The notes under the pieces were generated by a model. The model worked only from the letters and a program-made list of their open reading frames with translations, searched no databases and had not been told where the DNA came from. Below are positions 1-14,600 of a stretch of 64,000 bases of DNA, one piece after another (position 1 is the first letter of the stretch; each line of letters opens with the position of its first letter). Source of the stretch: Strix aluco (lineage: Eukaryota; Chordata; Aves; Strigiformes; Strigidae); assembly GCF_031877795.1 (NCBI RefSeq), contig NC_133971.1:67392463-67456462 (forward strand), written 5' to 3'. The translations under genes were made by a program, and so were the position numbers.

Positions 1-3000
1 ATAATACAGAGGGGTAAGACTGATCCCTACTCTCTTCCTCCACACCCTGTCCTTAGTTTGAGCTACCCTTGGCCTTGGGTCTACAGCACCAGATATCAGC
101 CTGAAGGCAACTGGTGAGGATAATGGCAACTGAGGCTAATACACGCGCCCCCTTTCCTCTCTTCCTCCTAACCAGGAGCAGCTGCAGCTGGCTACATCTC
201 TTGCTAGCTTGCTTAACTCTTGAACACCCACTTCCTTACTATTTTAAGTAGAAGAGACCCTCCCACGTCCCACTTCAATAATCACCGTGGCTCTATCTGG
301 CATAATAATTGCACCTCCCTTCTGAAAGCCACAGGAACGCTTCTGGAAGCCCTGTACTAATGGATTATCTATATGCTAAGTGCAGTTGGGATGTAGCAAC
401 AAATTATTTGTCAACAAGTACAGTTTTTCAACAAATACAGCTAGGAGTATACCCTGGCATATCCAGACTGCACTTGATGGTCCCATCAAATTTTTTCCTT
501 TAAACTCTCACAGATCAGATACTTCTAACATAGCTTCTCATGCCCTCAGCTTTTATATTGCATATTGTGTTTTGGCATCTGACCATTAGGTTAGAATGTT
601 CTGGGATGAGTTTGAAAATAAATACCTCAAACTAATAGCCTTCCTTCATAGGACAAGTGTGTCAACTCTTTTTGAAACCAATCTGGTAAGCAGATTACAA
701 ACCACGGTTTGATTTGTGAGTGAGAAGCATTCTGCCTGGATTCACAGTCGAGTTCAGCCGGTCAGAATTTCCCAGATTTGAAGTACAGTAGAACATAAAT
801 TGCTAAGAAATGGTCTGAGCTATTATGCTACACAAAATACTGTCATGGTGTAAACACATAAACTACTTTGCAGATTCAGGTCAGACAGAAGATTATTTCT
901 ACAGCTGTACGAGAGAAGATAGACACAGGTTCAGCCCCCTATCAATACAACTCTGATTTAACAAAACAGTACTAGGGTTTATACACATTTACAGCACATA
1001 GAAACCACTCTGTGAAGGGGCTTCACGTGGCAGGGCAGCCTCTGTATAGCAGGGACCTGTGTTGCAGCCCATGTACCCATTTCCTCCTGGTAACTCAGAA
1101 ACTGCAGCAATGCGACTCCACATACCTCTGTCCAACTCCTCCATCTCTCATTCATGATGCTGCTGTGCCCTTGACCCAGTTTTAAGCATGGCAAGGTCTG
1201 CTTCCACATACCTGCCAGAAAGTTGCTTTCTTGGTTTTGGACATTTGCTAGAAGATTCAGGCAAAGCTGGTGCTTACTCCTTTGACTTGAGCAGAAAGAC
1301 AAAGCTTTCAAGTTTTGTAATTTACCACTACCTAATGGAAAGGTTTGGGGTTTTTTTGGCCAACCTTGTTCATTTTCAAAGAAAACCCCGCTATCTTGAG
1401 CGTAGGATGACTCAAACAAACACAGCAGAATTTTATTCACAGTCCCACACCTGTTTCAGCCCAGAGTGTCAACAACTTCCTCTGTAAGCTCCTTTCATGG
1501 CAGACAGCCTCTTCCACTCCAAGCAGTTCAGTTCTCTTTCTTCTTCTTCCTACATGTGGGATACTTCTGCCTTGGTCTCTGCACGATCTCTCCTGCAGCA
1601 CACAGTCAAATTCTCCATATACTCAAAATTCTTGTGTGACCTTAAATGTGCAATTGTTTAACTTTCAAAACAGATACCATTTAGAAAGGAATCATCTGTT
1701 CTGTTGGAGGAGTGTGACAATGTGTCAACTTCAAATCTAAATTGAGATAGTTAATGTGAATACTATGCTGGTGATAGGTATTAATTAAGGGTATTACTAA
1801 AAGCAACACTCTTCATAACCAGACTAGCGGCAGCACTGAATGTGGAAACAAGGAACAAAGCATGTATGTTTCGGTGTTGATAAGCAAGTCAGGACTGGGA
1901 CACCAGGATACAATCAAGATTTCAACTAATTCTCATTGCCTGCTTTTCAGTCTTTGCTCTCTTCATCACATAGGACTACTTGTGATAGCAACTTTAGGAA
2001 GGTGTACAAAGACAATACCTAGACTTAGATGATGAAATTTTGCTTTAGTGATACTGAAAAGATAACAGCTGCACACCTCCAATGTATATACTCTACTGGG
2101 TCACAAAATGTGTATGTATTGGCATTACATGATCTTATCTGGAGGTCCAGAGCGCCCTTCAAACACCTCAATCTTCAGAGGTGGCATTCATTCTGTTATT
2201 TGTTATATGTTATACTGGGAGAAAAATGAAGCAGAGAGACTGGGTCACTCGCACAATGAAATAGAGATTAGGAGCCCCAAGGTACCATTTGAGGCTCACA
2301 ATATTTTTTAATCCCAGAGTAAGAGATAAACATAAACTGTAGATGGCTGCATAAATGAAACATGACTAAAAATATCCTCTTCTCTGTTTAAGCAGGCAGG
2401 CTATCTGTTAAGGAAACCTTGGGCCTCAGACAGTCCTGCTAGAAACCTGGGTGCATTTCAAAACCAAATTGGAACTACTACCAAAGCACAGAATCACACT
2501 AAACAGCCTTGTTTTGGGACAAAGCTCCACTCACTTGAGTAAAATAATTTCCTTTGAAATCCAAGCATAGTAATAGTGGTAAATTTTATATTTGCATGGG
2601 AACTGTGCCCTCATGCTAATACTCTCATCCCTGAAAAATGTTTTCTTTGATGCCCTGTGCATGGACTCAAGGTAATTAGTATGAGAAGGGTTGGGTAGGT
2701 TTAGCTACTGACTATGCAAAATGGTCACTTATTGTTCCAAGGATCTATTAATTTATCAACATCTTACAAATCTAAGTAGGCACAGTTAGTGGATCAGCAC
2801 AGTACAAACATTTACAGGACAGTACTTGTATCTATTAACAACCTGACTGCGCAGTTTTGTTCATCTATTTGAATCGTCAGGGCTCACATCTCAGTTTCTA
2901 CTCAGACAGGAGTGTGCTCAGACACTCCCATGCTAAATTATTTCAAATTGTACTTGAAGTATTTATTTGGGACTGTACCATGGTGCTTAAGTTCAGTTTT

Positions 3001-6000
3001 TTGGACAGAAACAGCACTTTCCATAGCAACTGCTTCAGTTGACCCTAACAACATTTCTTAACATCGGAGAGTCATGAATTGTATTGAACTTGATCTAGGG
3101 AAATTTAAATGAAATTGAGGAGTTGGAAGACTTAAATAAACCTCTGTTTGGATTTGCTCATCTATATGTCCATCTTCACAGAAACTGACAGAAGAAAATT
3201 TAGGATTGCCCATTTATTAATATTGCCTACACAGAGAACACATAACAGCTAGAGCTGAGTCTTACCAGTGTCTAGTCTTAACAAATAACTTTGCTGTGCA
3301 AAAAGGAAAATCAGATTGTGGACAGGGTAGAAATGGTATGAAAAGGAAAAACCTGTCATGTATGTATCAATTGTTACCTGTTTTCTGAAGAACACCTCTT
3401 TGCAGTCTACTCTTACTGCAGAAAGAGCTACTGATACTTCATTTTGTGACTGTGCAAGAAATCATTACAGCATCTGAAGAAATGGTTCCAAGTACCCACT
3501 TTAGATCTTTATTCTTCAGCACAAATCTCAAAATTATACAGTTTAGGTGTGACAAAAACAAAGGAGTTTTGATAACTGTAAGTATTTTCTGCATAGTTAT
3601 TTATCACGGTCTCATCCGTTCTGGTGTAAGACTAGCAGTTTTCTTCCCAGGGCACCCAAAGGAATCTTCCAAGTAACAGACCCAAAGGTTAAACCACGTG
3701 AGTCTGAAAACTCCTTTCATTGCAAGTCATCCAGAAAACTGCAATAATATGAAACAGTAAACACAGATTTTAAAAATGACATTTAACCACATATATTTAA
3801 ATATGTTTAGACACCATCTCTTTATCCCTGAAATTTTTGCATCTTAGGCATACAGCACTGTTCCATCTTTTAAAACACATAGCACTGGTACGTAAGCTTG
3901 CCTTTAAAAATTCTATTAATAAAAGCATTTAATTTATTTGCCAATACTGGACAGGAACAGAACTATTAAAGTTTGACAACAGCAGCTCTCCAGAAGGAAG
4001 AAGGAATGCCTAGTGAGTAGCAGGGCTTCACATGATGGAGAGTTACAGAAATAGAAGATTAACAAAGAGAAAGGTGTCGGTTGCATTTGTGATGATAATG
4101 TTTATTTCATGTCTGAATCTGCCACCATGCTTTGCCTCTTCCCAAATTTTAAGTTCAGTGGTCACAGGAGAGCCTTCAGCATTCACCTGCAGCTAGCCAC
4201 CCTCCTCAAAAGCCACAGTATGGATCAATTCATAAAGTAACAACTTATAATCCTTGCCATTTTCCTCAGCAAAATAATTCTCCATAAAATTCTACAAAAA
4301 ATCAGCACTGCAGGTTCTTAAGCAATCTTAACATATATTGCTCCATAAATCAATTACTAGTAATGGGCAATATCTTGTCCAATGGAATAAGGAAGGAGGC
4401 TCCTTCTCTTACCATTTAGTCTTTAGTTGATTCCTTTATGAGTGTGCAGCATCTATCAATATCACTATGCTACTGTCTATTGTTATACTAAAAAAATGCA
4501 TTTTTCCTCCTCATTCAGAAAAAGTACTAGTATAAACTAATACTCAAGGTAACTGTGACTAAAGATGCAGGATAGAAAGTTGCTAGTGAGTTGAAGATAT
4601 TTAAGAAAGTTAAGGGAACAATTCTGTAAATTCAAATATTAGCACGCTGGTAAGTTTCATTCCCAATGGACACATTCAAAGTAACAACAAGCCTTACGGT
4701 CGTCCCACTGAGATCTGCTTCTCTAATTTCACAAGGTGCTGCTAATAAGCCAATATTTTCCACTGCCCTGTACTTCATCTATGTCAAACACACCTTATTT
4801 TAGCACTGACAAGGAAAACAAATTTTCTGACCTTCCAAACACTTCTGTGTAAAACCAGCCCCTGACTGAACTCAAATCAGGTATTTTGTATAGTATACAC
4901 CTTTCCTTCATCATTAAGAATTTCCTAGATGAATTTTAATTTGAATCAGTATGTCAATTATTCAAAGGACCTAACTCCATCTCAATCTTAAAATACTGAG
5001 TTGTTCCATATACATACATATAGACAAACAATGAATGAAGCTATCTTGGCCTAAGCGATGCCTGATATCTGGTAATAGGTCAGAGTGGATGCTTTTGCTA
5101 TATAATTTATCCACGTTCAGGCAACATTATTTGCAAAAACTTTTGGAAGCACTTTTATTATTATTTTCTCATCTTACATTTGAAATACATTTGCCATTAG
5201 CTGGTCCCAGAAGAACAGGCAGTGCCTACACATCACTTGCACAGAAAAATCACTAGGGAGCTTAGTAATCATCAGAAAAGAACCTGAGCATTATTTATAC
5301 AGTTAGGTGGTGAAAATTAGAAATTGTCTGCAGTATCCTCAGGTGTCGTTTTAAGAACAGCTACAAGATGCTATCACAGCTCTGAACACTTCCTAGATCT
5401 ATTATTTTTCATTTTAAATTCAGTTTCTCTGGAGTACTTGTTTTTTGACATACTGTGAGGAGTATATAATTTTTTTACACATATTCCCCTCCACCCTGGG
5501 AAAAATTACTTTTTTCCTCCATTACAAGAAAATTACACGGCTTTGTTATTAAATGATAAAATTACCCATACACACTAATTTTAGGCCTTCCTTGCTGAGT
5601 TTTCTCATGGTCAGGCAAAGGTTCCTCAACAAACAGGTGAGACAGTTGCAGATGGGGTCAGTAAGCAAATGTCTTCAGTAAGGACACAGCAATCAACAAA
5701 ACAAGGCTGAAGTGGAACTCCTTTGATCACAGCCATGTTCTGCTGTTTTGGGGAATCTACACACTTGGGTGCCTCACTAAAATGCCTCTACATTAATGCA
5801 TACAGCACAGGGGACAGACAGGGGGAGTCAGAAGCCTGTGCAATTACAGGGCTGTGACCTCCTTGGGATCACAAAGATATGGTGGGATAACTTGCACAAC
5901 TAGTGTGCCACAATGGATCAATACAGGCTCTTTAGTAAGCACAGGCCATGAAGGCAAAGAGAGGGCATCACACTTCACATGAAAAGAGCAGAGCAGCTGG

Positions 6001-6159
6001 GAGTGCATGGAGGTCTGCCTCAGCACTGGTCAGGAGCCAGTCAGGAGCCTATGGGCCACAATTAGCAGGCAGACCAACACAAGTCCTCCTGTAGCATATA
6101 TCATAAGATGAACATTCTGGTATTCTGAAACTACAGGGAAAGTCTGGAGCAAGGAAGAC
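1..6159. other. intergenic DNA, no gene recognised
   Basis: About 6 kb downstream of NXNL2. The open frames are short and overlap on both strands. None has a recognisable domain, credible splice sites or family similarity. The longest, 153 codons on the minus strand at 979-1440, is low-complexity in content and overlaps a 99-codon frame on the other strand. I see no repeat family I can name. Confidence 0.6.
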
Positions 6160-6401
6160 TTACACTCAGAAGAGGATTACCAGAGTAGGAAGTACTTAAC
6201 CAACTTGGACATATGTAAGTCCATGGGGCCTGACGGGTTGCACTTATGAGTGCTGAGGGAGACGGCTGATGTCATTGTGAGGCCATCTCCATTGCAAGAG
6301 GTTCCTGAGGCTGGAAGAGAGCAAATGCCACTCCCACCTGGCTGAGCAGTCAAGCCCAGAGAGTTGTGATCAGCAGCACACAGTCCAGTTGGAGGCAAGT
6401 T
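6160..6401 (+). mobile_element. CR1 LINE fragment (ORF2 region), internally deleted
   Basis: The translated plus strand resembles the reverse-transcriptase region of avian CR1 ORF2. It has a stretch like 'KSMGPDGL' followed by 'VLRE-ADVI', the usual CR1 wording around the RT fingers. After about 6310 the sequence jumps to a later CR1 segment (around 6345-6395, 'RVV-SSTQSSWRQ'-like). This implies a deletion inside the fragment. Frames are broken, so it is a dead fossil. The family call is from memory of the CR1 consensus; the exact ends are approximate. Confidence 0.75.
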
Positions 6402-7085
6402 GTCATCTTCAGGAAAACACTATTAACATTAGAACCAAGAGGAAGGGTGAACATAGCAAGAGAACTGAAAAGTTAATGTAAGATTTAACTGTATCTTTAT
6501 TAGGAATGACTTGTAATAATTGAGTAATCTGGACTTGAAGTGTTAATAATGCAAGTGCTAGTAACCAGAGTAATAATAATTCTGCTGAAGTCTTCAAATT
6601 CTAATCAACAAACCTTTGGCTTGCATAGGAAGTGTTTCTTCAGCTCACCAACTGCATGGATGTTTGGCCTGGGACCCCAGTCACGAAGCTTGGCTATCAA
6701 GTCTGAACACAATTGGTAGAGAATACAGGCAAACCAGGCTGTGCTTTAGATGCAACATGAGCACTCATCCTAGAGATCTGGTATCATTTTTGATGTTTGT
6801 TTCAGCACACTTTGGCAAAAGGAGATGGAAAACGCTTTCATCTTAAGACTTGACATCACATTATCTTGGAAGATAACAACTTAGCTTACAGTGCCAAGTT
6901 TAAAAATCCAGGGGTAAGAAAAACTCAGCAGAACTAAAGTAAATCTCACATGAAGTAAAATAAAAACAAAGTATTTCTTCACTACTGACAAACAAATGTG
7001 TCCTGTTTAAAAATCATGACGTTTTCTGATTAGCTTGTTAAGACAGATAAGGAAGACACATTAGACACATATACTTCAGAAACAG

Positions 7086-7091
7086 TTTATT
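7086..7091 (-). terminator. NXNL2: candidate distal poly(A) signal for NXNL2
   Basis: The minus strand reads AATAAA here, about 415 bases beyond the NXNL2 stop codon. It is one of two hexamers in range; the other is at 7347-7352. Which is used cannot be told from sequence alone. Confidence 0.4.
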
Positions 7092-7346
7092 AAAGCAAAC
7101 AACTTCCTTTTCTTAATAAAAATATGTGCTAATCACCAGAAAAAAACTGTCATCAAGAAAAATAGGTTTTTGCATATAAGTAATTTTTGCTGTACAGGTT
7201 TTGCAAACGAAGTGTTTGCATAGATTTCACAGTGCTCCATTATTACTGTCTAAAACAGCCTATCCTCAAGTTCTTCAGTATTATCAGGAATGCTTTGGTT
7301 CATACTGAATACAGTAGATAGAACAATACAAATAAAACAACTGCAT

Positions 7347-7352
7347 TTTATT
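7347..7352 (-). terminator. NXNL2: candidate proximal poly(A) signal for NXNL2
   Basis: The minus strand reads AATAAA about 155 bases after the NXNL2 stop codon. Use of this site would give a short 3'UTR. Transcript 3' ends would decide between this and the hexamer at 7086-7091. Confidence 0.4.
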
Positions 7353-7504
7353 AGTTACTAGAATAGCTAATCTTCAAGTTGAAAACAAAATTTGTTTACA
7401 AGATAAATAAGCCTTACCCTTCTTGTTCTGAACAAGGCAACAATCTTTTCAGAGCTCTACAAAGTTTTCCATGATGCCTTGTCTTGTTTTTATCTGCCAA
7501 CTTT

Positions 7505-7673
7505 TTAGCTAGAAAAATTCTGAAAGATATCTGCACCCTCAAGCCAGTTCCGAAAACAGGACAGCCCTTTGTCTCTGATCTGTTTTCTTCCCTTGTCAGT
7601 AATGACTTCTCCAGTTTGTTTCACAATCACCAGTTTAGGAATTGCTGTTATGTTGTATTTCTTCTTCAGATCA
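7505..7673 (-). CDS. NXNL2: NXNL2 coding exon 2 (C-terminal half of thioredoxin-like fold)
   Basis: On the minus strand a pyrimidine-rich acceptor ending CCCCTCAG precedes the exon at 7673. Its first base completes the split His-101 codon from exon 1. The exon then encodes residues 102-156 and ends in TAA at 7505-7507. The translation begins DLKKKYNITAIPKLVIV, with the cis-proline motif AIPK (residues 111-114) expected in a thioredoxin fold, then the family's GEVIT and GRKQIR segments, and it ends DIFQNFSS. Joined to exon 1 it gives 156 residues, the usual NXNL2 length. The intron between the exons is 7.46 kb (7674-15136). There is no frameshift or internal stop. Homology is recalled from the vertebrate family, not searched. 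Confidence 0.95.
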
Positions 7674-10600
7674 CTGAGGGGAAAAAATTAAAAATAAAAC
7701 ACATCATTAGGGAGCATTTTAAGAAAACTCCTAGTCTCTCATGTAGTGTACTGTGGTCAGGATGCATGGGAGAACAGAAGTGATGAGTGCCTGGGCTTCC
7801 TCAGAGCTTGACGCAGAGCACTGGGTAGTATAGGGAGATGAACTAAGCTGCAGCTGGCAGTTTACAAGGTGAAACTTAGCTCAGGGAGTTCAGAGAGCTG
7901 CGGCACCCTTCCTGTAACTGCTCTTCACTGCTGCCTGTAGTCTCCACAAGAGCAGAGACTGACTCTCAGAGACTATAAAGAGGTCAATGGAAGGAAAGTT
8001 CATCACACCCTTCCGCATTGTTTTTACTAGCCAGAAACGGATGTCTTCTGGTCCCTTTTTACTGGACAGAAGGATCTCACTTAAATTCGCATTAGACATT
8101 TATTACTGTACAAAGATGTTCAAGTGTGCAAATCCCATACAGCTACATTCTATAATCTCCATTAAAGCGTGATGCATAATCCTTTAGCGTAAACAGATGA
8201 GACAGCAGAAATGCCTCGAACTCCCCCACTGAAACAGGCCTTCTACATACAGAAGTGTAAGCCACTGAAAGATCTGGAATAAGGGCTACCCATCTAAGTT
8301 GCCCGAGAATAAAATTCCAACACCTTCTCTGTCCATCACATGGACAACAGTGGCCATTTCTCTGTGTCAGAAGATGGAAAAATCCAGATAGATTACAAAT
8401 AAGTCTGTCTCAAATAGCCTACTGTTTTAAAACAAAATATAGTTAAAACACAGTTAAAACATTAAAAAGCCACACAAACAGTGATGTTCCATGAATTAAA
8501 CCCAGATCTATTCACGCAATTGATGAGTAGGTAAACCAGGAAAAACTAGGAAAAAAAGACTTCTGAAGGATGGAAATTTAATGGGATCAAGCTGGAGATA
8601 CATGGAGAATTAATAAATCAATTCTTAATACTGGAAATAAATATTTGGGAGGGAGAAACCTAGAGGACACAAAACATCCAAAGAGAAACAAAAATACTTG
8701 CTGACACTGGCACATGATATCACAAGGCATGACTACTAATTACACACCACACAGATGAAAGTGCACAAATAGCAGGCTATCAGCCACATGGAATAGTGAA
8801 ATAGAATTCAGTTTATATAGATGAGTTGAAAGAGATAAGATGAAAACAAAAGGAATATGCAAACACAGGAGAATCAAAGAATACTACTGCATAGTAAGCC
8901 ACTTCAGTTGAGCATGACACACACAGACAACAGAAATTGCAAGATGAAAACCAATTCCAAGGAAAATGGTTTAACAACTACGACACTGTTTGCTACACGA
9001 CAAAATAAAGAGGAAAAGAGCAAGGCACATGGATCTATCTTTATAGAAAGATAAGACAAGACATACATGTCACTTGGAAGGGTGATGTTTGATTGCAAAC
9101 GAAAAAGTAAAATTCAGGACAGAAATAAGCCAGAAAAAACTATTTTGAGACTAAGACTTAATGACCAAGACTGACAACTTTTTGGTATGGATTTTATTGG
9201 TAATTAAAAGACAGACAATGAGCTCTGAGCTCATTAAACATCTTAACTGACATTAGATAAAATCAGATAGAGTTATTGAGAGTGCTGTTCAACAGGAGGA
9301 TCCTTAAGTGTTTTCAGGAGCTCCAGAACCAGTTCACTGCCCCAGCTCTAACTCAGAAGGAAAAGCAGATAAAGAATGCCTGAAGTTTCCTGTCATGTTC
9401 ATCAGGACACTGCAAAAACAAATTCTTTCCAAATACATGGCAGCAGCAAAAACACTACTTACCATTAACACTAAATGTCCAAAGAAAGGAAACCATTTGT
9501 TGAATACAAATAAGCCGTCAGAAAAATGGGTTTAGATGTATGGTCATAAAGTCAGAATCACCCTGGGCTGTTTCCCCACCTTTTTTAAACTAAGCTAAAA
9601 GGTAGGAAAACTATTACCCATTTCCTACCACGTCACACTATTCATAGGTCATCCTCAGCACGCTTATTCATTGTACTAGATGTTCACATCAGAGCGCCGT
9701 GAATGAAACAATATAGATGCTAATGAATTTGTAATGTTCATTTGGGAATGCAGAAGTTAAAGAAAATATCTTCTAGCTCATCATACTCACAAGTGATATT
9801 CAACAATTGTAGTGGTAGGAGTGCAAGCTATGGTGACAGACATGCTGGTATCTAACAGGATAAGTGAGGAACATAAGATCTACACCTAAGATGCAAGTTG
9901 CACAGTCTAAAAGAAATCCCAGAAAAATGTAATCAGTTTTGAAGAGGTCATATATTTCAGAAGGGGTATAAGAAACAAGCTAAGTGAACTGCAACAGATC
10001 AGCTAAAAGTAACAACCTCCTGATAACAAATGTAACTTCTTGTATGGAAAATTACCCCCCTGCATTGCCTTATATCACAGTGAGCAGAAATTAAGCGCCT
10101 TTAGAAGACCCAGAGGATAGACACAACAAGCAATAATGGAACAGCCAACTTCCAAAACATGAATAACATCACTCTCAGATCAAAACTTAAACACTAAATG
10201 GAAATGTAGCTCCTGAGTGCCATCATTACAAGCAAGAATATCTGCTGTGTGAGGTTCAAATGCCAAAGAATTTTGGCCAGGTAGAAAAAAAGATCTATAG
10301 ACATAGTTAAAAAACACAAGATATTAATATACAGACATTCTCTATGATTTCCTGGAGAAGAGGAGTCTTAAAAATACAAAAAATAAAACTTAGGTGAAAT
10401 ACTGGCCCAGACAAGGCATCCCCAAAACAAGGAAAAAATACAGATGGAAAGATTTAAGAGAAGAAAAATCAACAGATGAAGGATACTGCTCTGCCATTAT
10501 GTTGGCTGAGCAATAATGCGGGAAATGTTACAGAAACAGCAATAACACGGTCTTAGCAACAGGTTTGCTTTCTCAGTGAATTCTGAAATAAAAGCAAGCA

Positions 10601-11161
10601 ACCTTTCCAAAGTCTGCTAAAATGGGAGAAAAAACATTCCAAAGCAAGTTCATGTAGAAACCACATAAAAGACTATCACCTCATGCCACTTGTATAACAA
10701 ACAAGATGGGTGCAAGATGCATTTTACTGGTTCAGCAGACAATAAAATAGCTTGAGATGCCTAATACAATTGTAGCAGAGAGAGAACAGTAGGAAACTGA
10801 AGGTAATTTGCTATGAAGACTGGAAACTAACACTTTGCTTTCCTAAGGAAATGCATACATAGCTTACCTGCTCCAGCATGGCATCTTGCTTACACAGCTT
10901 CTCAGCTGATGATTGCTTGCATAAAACCAAACTGAAGCATGCACAGATTTTGTTTACATTTGTGTGCAACTTGTAAAATGAATGAACCTGAAGGCTGCTC
11001 AGGAACAGTTATGCAGACAACACTTCTTAATCACTGTGTAAGTGTGTACAGGTGCTCACAAAAACAGCTTCTTAAAACTTGTTAAGATCATCCTCTCCTA
11101 TATGGATCTCAAATCCTGGGACTCACCTGCACAACTACATGTGCACTATAGGAGTAAATCA
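7674..11161 (-). other. NXNL2: NXNL2 intron, part; nothing recognised
   Basis: Proximal half of the single NXNL2 intron, up to the LTR fragment at 11162. It is A/T-rich with only short random frames. No repeat family or conserved motif could be named by eye. Confidence 0.6.
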
Positions 11162-11637
11162 AACCAATATTTTAGCTATTGCTGAACAGTGCTTACGCAG
11201 CACTAGGGCCTCTTCTGTTTCTCATGCTACCTCATCATCAAGTAGGCTGAGGGTGCACAAGAAGTTGGGAGGGAGCACAGCTGACCCCAACTGACCAAAG
11301 GGATATCCCATACCATATAACGTCATGCTCAGCTGAAGAAAAGAGGAAGAAACCAATCTTCGGAGTTTGGGCATTTGTCTTCCCTAGCAATATTACACAT
11401 GATGAAGCCCTGCTATCCTGGAAATTGCTGAACATCTGCCTGCTGACAAGTAGTAGGGAATTTCTTATCTTGCTTTGCTTGTGTATTAACCTTTGCTTTA
11501 CCTATTAACCCATCTTTATCTCAACCCACAAGTTTTCTCTTTTTTACCATTCAGATTCTCTTCCCCATCCCACAGGGGCAGGGAGTGACCCAGTAGCCAG
11601 CTAGTGCTTGGCTGCCTACCAGGGCTAACTGACCACA
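11162..11637 (+). mobile_element. partial solo LTR, avian ERVL-like (5'-truncated)
   Basis: The sequence aligns by eye with the LTR at 50493-51062. Shared landmarks in the same order are the 'gctgaacagtgcttac' segment, 'gtgcacaagaagttggga', 'gctgaccccaactgacc', the 'gacgtcatgctca'-like segment, 'tttatctcaacccaca' and the terminal 'ctaactgaccaca'. The first 100 or so bases of the LTR are missing or too diverged. It lies inside the NXNL2 intron, antisense to the gene. Family assignment to ERVL is from memory of avian LTRs. Confidence 0.75.
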
Positions 11638-14600
11638 GTGACTATTTTTATGTAAGGGCTTGAGATCTATACACAAGAGGGTTTTTGAGATGTAGACAAA
11701 ACTGGGCAAAGTTAATATATTGGGAACATAAATGGTACATTTTATACACTTGTGTAATGCAATATCTGACAATATTTGAATTTTAACAGCTTTCAGCTGG
11801 AAAAGCTTTCACTTGAAACTGATGGACACCTTGCTAATCTGCTTCTAGCAGTATACCCTGTAATATAATCTATTTTCTTTAGCTGTGAACTTTCTGCATT
11901 GTTAACTGTTAGTCACAAACAAGCACATTATATGGATGGGATTCAATTTTAAAGTGTCTGTTGACATTCTGGGATAGCAGTCTAAAGAGACTAAGAACAG
12001 GCAATAGCTCTTAACTGCTCAGATACTTTCACTCTTCTTCTGCCTTCCCTTTTTAGCTCCCCCACCCCCCTATATATTCATGTAGGTGCCATTCTACCCT
12101 TATACCTAAAGCTTCCTAATATAAAATGTAAGCATACCCTTTTAATTTTCCTTTTTCAGGAATTCTTTGTGATTTTAATTTTCACCAAGGTGTGCAGGAC
12201 ATGGTATTTACTGAGTCTATCTGGCAGCCTGCAAGAACTACTAGCATGCACTTGGCACCCACACAGATAATGACGCCTTTCACAATAGGGCTCAGTAAAA
12301 ACACAGCAGTATGTCTTTGTGTATCATAATTAAAACATCAGTCCCCATTTACTAGCATTTGTTGCTGTCATGTTCTGTCCTACTCCTGCTCTTCCTCTCT
12401 ACTATTCTCTTTCTCCTCCTAGTGCTCACTTCCTACTAGATTGTCTTCACACACCCCTGCAAGGGTCAAAAGCCTGTGCCTCAGGCAGCAAAATAAACCC
12501 AAGCTGCAAACAGTCAAGGCACCGGGAGCAGTATTTCCTGTTAGTCATTCAACAGACTACTTGAAGTAGTAAAGGTGCAGCCCCACCTCTGGGAAATAGT
12601 CAGGACTGACAGCATGGAAGAGTCTTGAGATCCTGCTCTGAATTCAGTATTTTGCTTGTCTGCAGCTATCTGCAAGGCATTACACTTCATACACTACAAG
12701 TATGTATGCAGGCTATTTCTCAACAAGACAAAATTAATCCCCGAGAAACTCCAAGCTTCCATTTGCGAAATGTGTTTTAGAAGGCAAATTACAATTAGCT
12801 CTATTGTGCCTAGAAGAGACTTCAGTCTGTGCTGCAATTATGTATCTTAAACACTGAAGTCACCAGCTAGAATATTTTAACTTCACTGAAGACACTGAAA
12901 TGCTTTCTTTATATAGTCCACAAAACAGCAACCAATTTGAATTATTTACAATGGAAATTTAAAAATATTAATGAATAATAAATATTAGTAAATATTGATA
13001 ATCAATTATTAATTTATGTTAGTCAAATTTAAAATTATATTCTTACTTTGAATTAGTATCTAGCCAGAATTATAGTCTGGTTTAGTGAACACACATCTGT
13101 CTGGTCTAAGTCTACCATGATTCACTAGTATCCCTAAAGCCAAACTACAGTAAATTCAACCTAAGCACCTTGAACATCTCCACACAGCCCCTTATTGTTA
13201 CATGCAAGAACTTCAGAAACATTTTCATACCCATCTGCACTTTGCTCTTCAGTAAGGCACTTCAAACACTATAATCGCACAGCTATCCGCGACAGGACAA
13301 GCCATGTTTCTCTACAGGATTCTGAAGGGTATTATGGACTGCCACAGAAAAGCCAGTTAAACTATCCCTGTACCTCCATTCCACATGACTTGCACAAGAG
13401 CAGAGTCAGAAACAGACCCCTAATGCACCGAGGGTGAAGCTGTAAATGCATTCCCATGCTCTATGCTGAACAGCTTGCTGGATGCAGTAGCTTTAAGTGC
13501 TACATTTCTGTCAGGAAATTTGCCTGAATTCTATTAGGATTAGCAGTCACCAAATACAATTACTGCCTGAGGAGCCTTTGGAGAACTATGGAAAACAGCA
13601 CTGCTATTTCAATCTATCTTTTAGTCAGTGGAAACTATTGTCAAAAAGGCCTAACGTTAATCGGCTGCTGACATCCAGGAATGAGCTAAGGAAGGATGAA
13701 ATAGTTCCTGGCTTCAGGATGTTTTCTCTTGAGGCTGTCGAAGTGCACTGACAAACAAGATTAGTAAACCGGCTCCATGCTGAGTGAGTAGCTAGGGTAT
13801 TACCACAGCTCTACCCCAGGTAGCACCCAGGGATGGAGCTAGTTAAGTGAAAGCTAGAAGTTACCAGAAGCGCTAGAATAGTGTTATTTGTTAGAACAAA
13901 TCTGTGAGTTTAATTACCCAGTCTATGCTTAGAAGTCACACTAACTCCTTGACTTTGATAACATCTGTAACAATGTTTTCCACAGGGTACTTATGCGTTA
14001 TTTAAAGGGAAGAAAAAAAAAAAGCCCTTTACCAGTATTTACATTTATTTTCAGTCTCCAGTTATAGGCATTTCAGTGGCCCTAAACAGTTTACCTGTGC
14101 TCCTGTAATCCCAATCTATACTTCTTGATATAAACTAAATCATATTTCTGACAGTCATCCAAATGAGTGTGCACCCTTGACTTAGGTCATCAAGACGGTG
14201 CTTGGTGTTACCCTTCACCCTGTTTCTTACGCATGGCTGTGTCCTTTTCCTTTTTTGCTGAGCAAGCTGCCTACAGGAATGCCCCTTTAGAAAACTATCA
14301 GCACAAGAATTTTACATCCCAGTTACCATGTGCATTTGCCACAGCTAAACTCCAGTTGTATTACATTTCTTTTTCACCTAGCTTACCTGTATCTGTCTGA
14401 AATTCTTCACAGTTTGCTCTGCTCTCCTCTAAGTTGTTCAGCTATGAGTTTTGCTGCTTCTTCCTCTGCCTTTTTTACAAGCTTTAATAAGCAGACCAAC
14501 TTTAATAACTACTGCTGTGCTGAAAAACAACCACTTGATCCTCACTTGCCGTTGGTTTGTTTTTAACTCGCTATTCATGTAATCTTGTTAATACTTGAGG

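Noticed and set aside
979-1440. 153-codon minus-strand frame
   Set aside because: No recognisable domain, no splice sites or promoter, and an opposite-strand frame overlaps it. Length alone is not enough in 64 kb.
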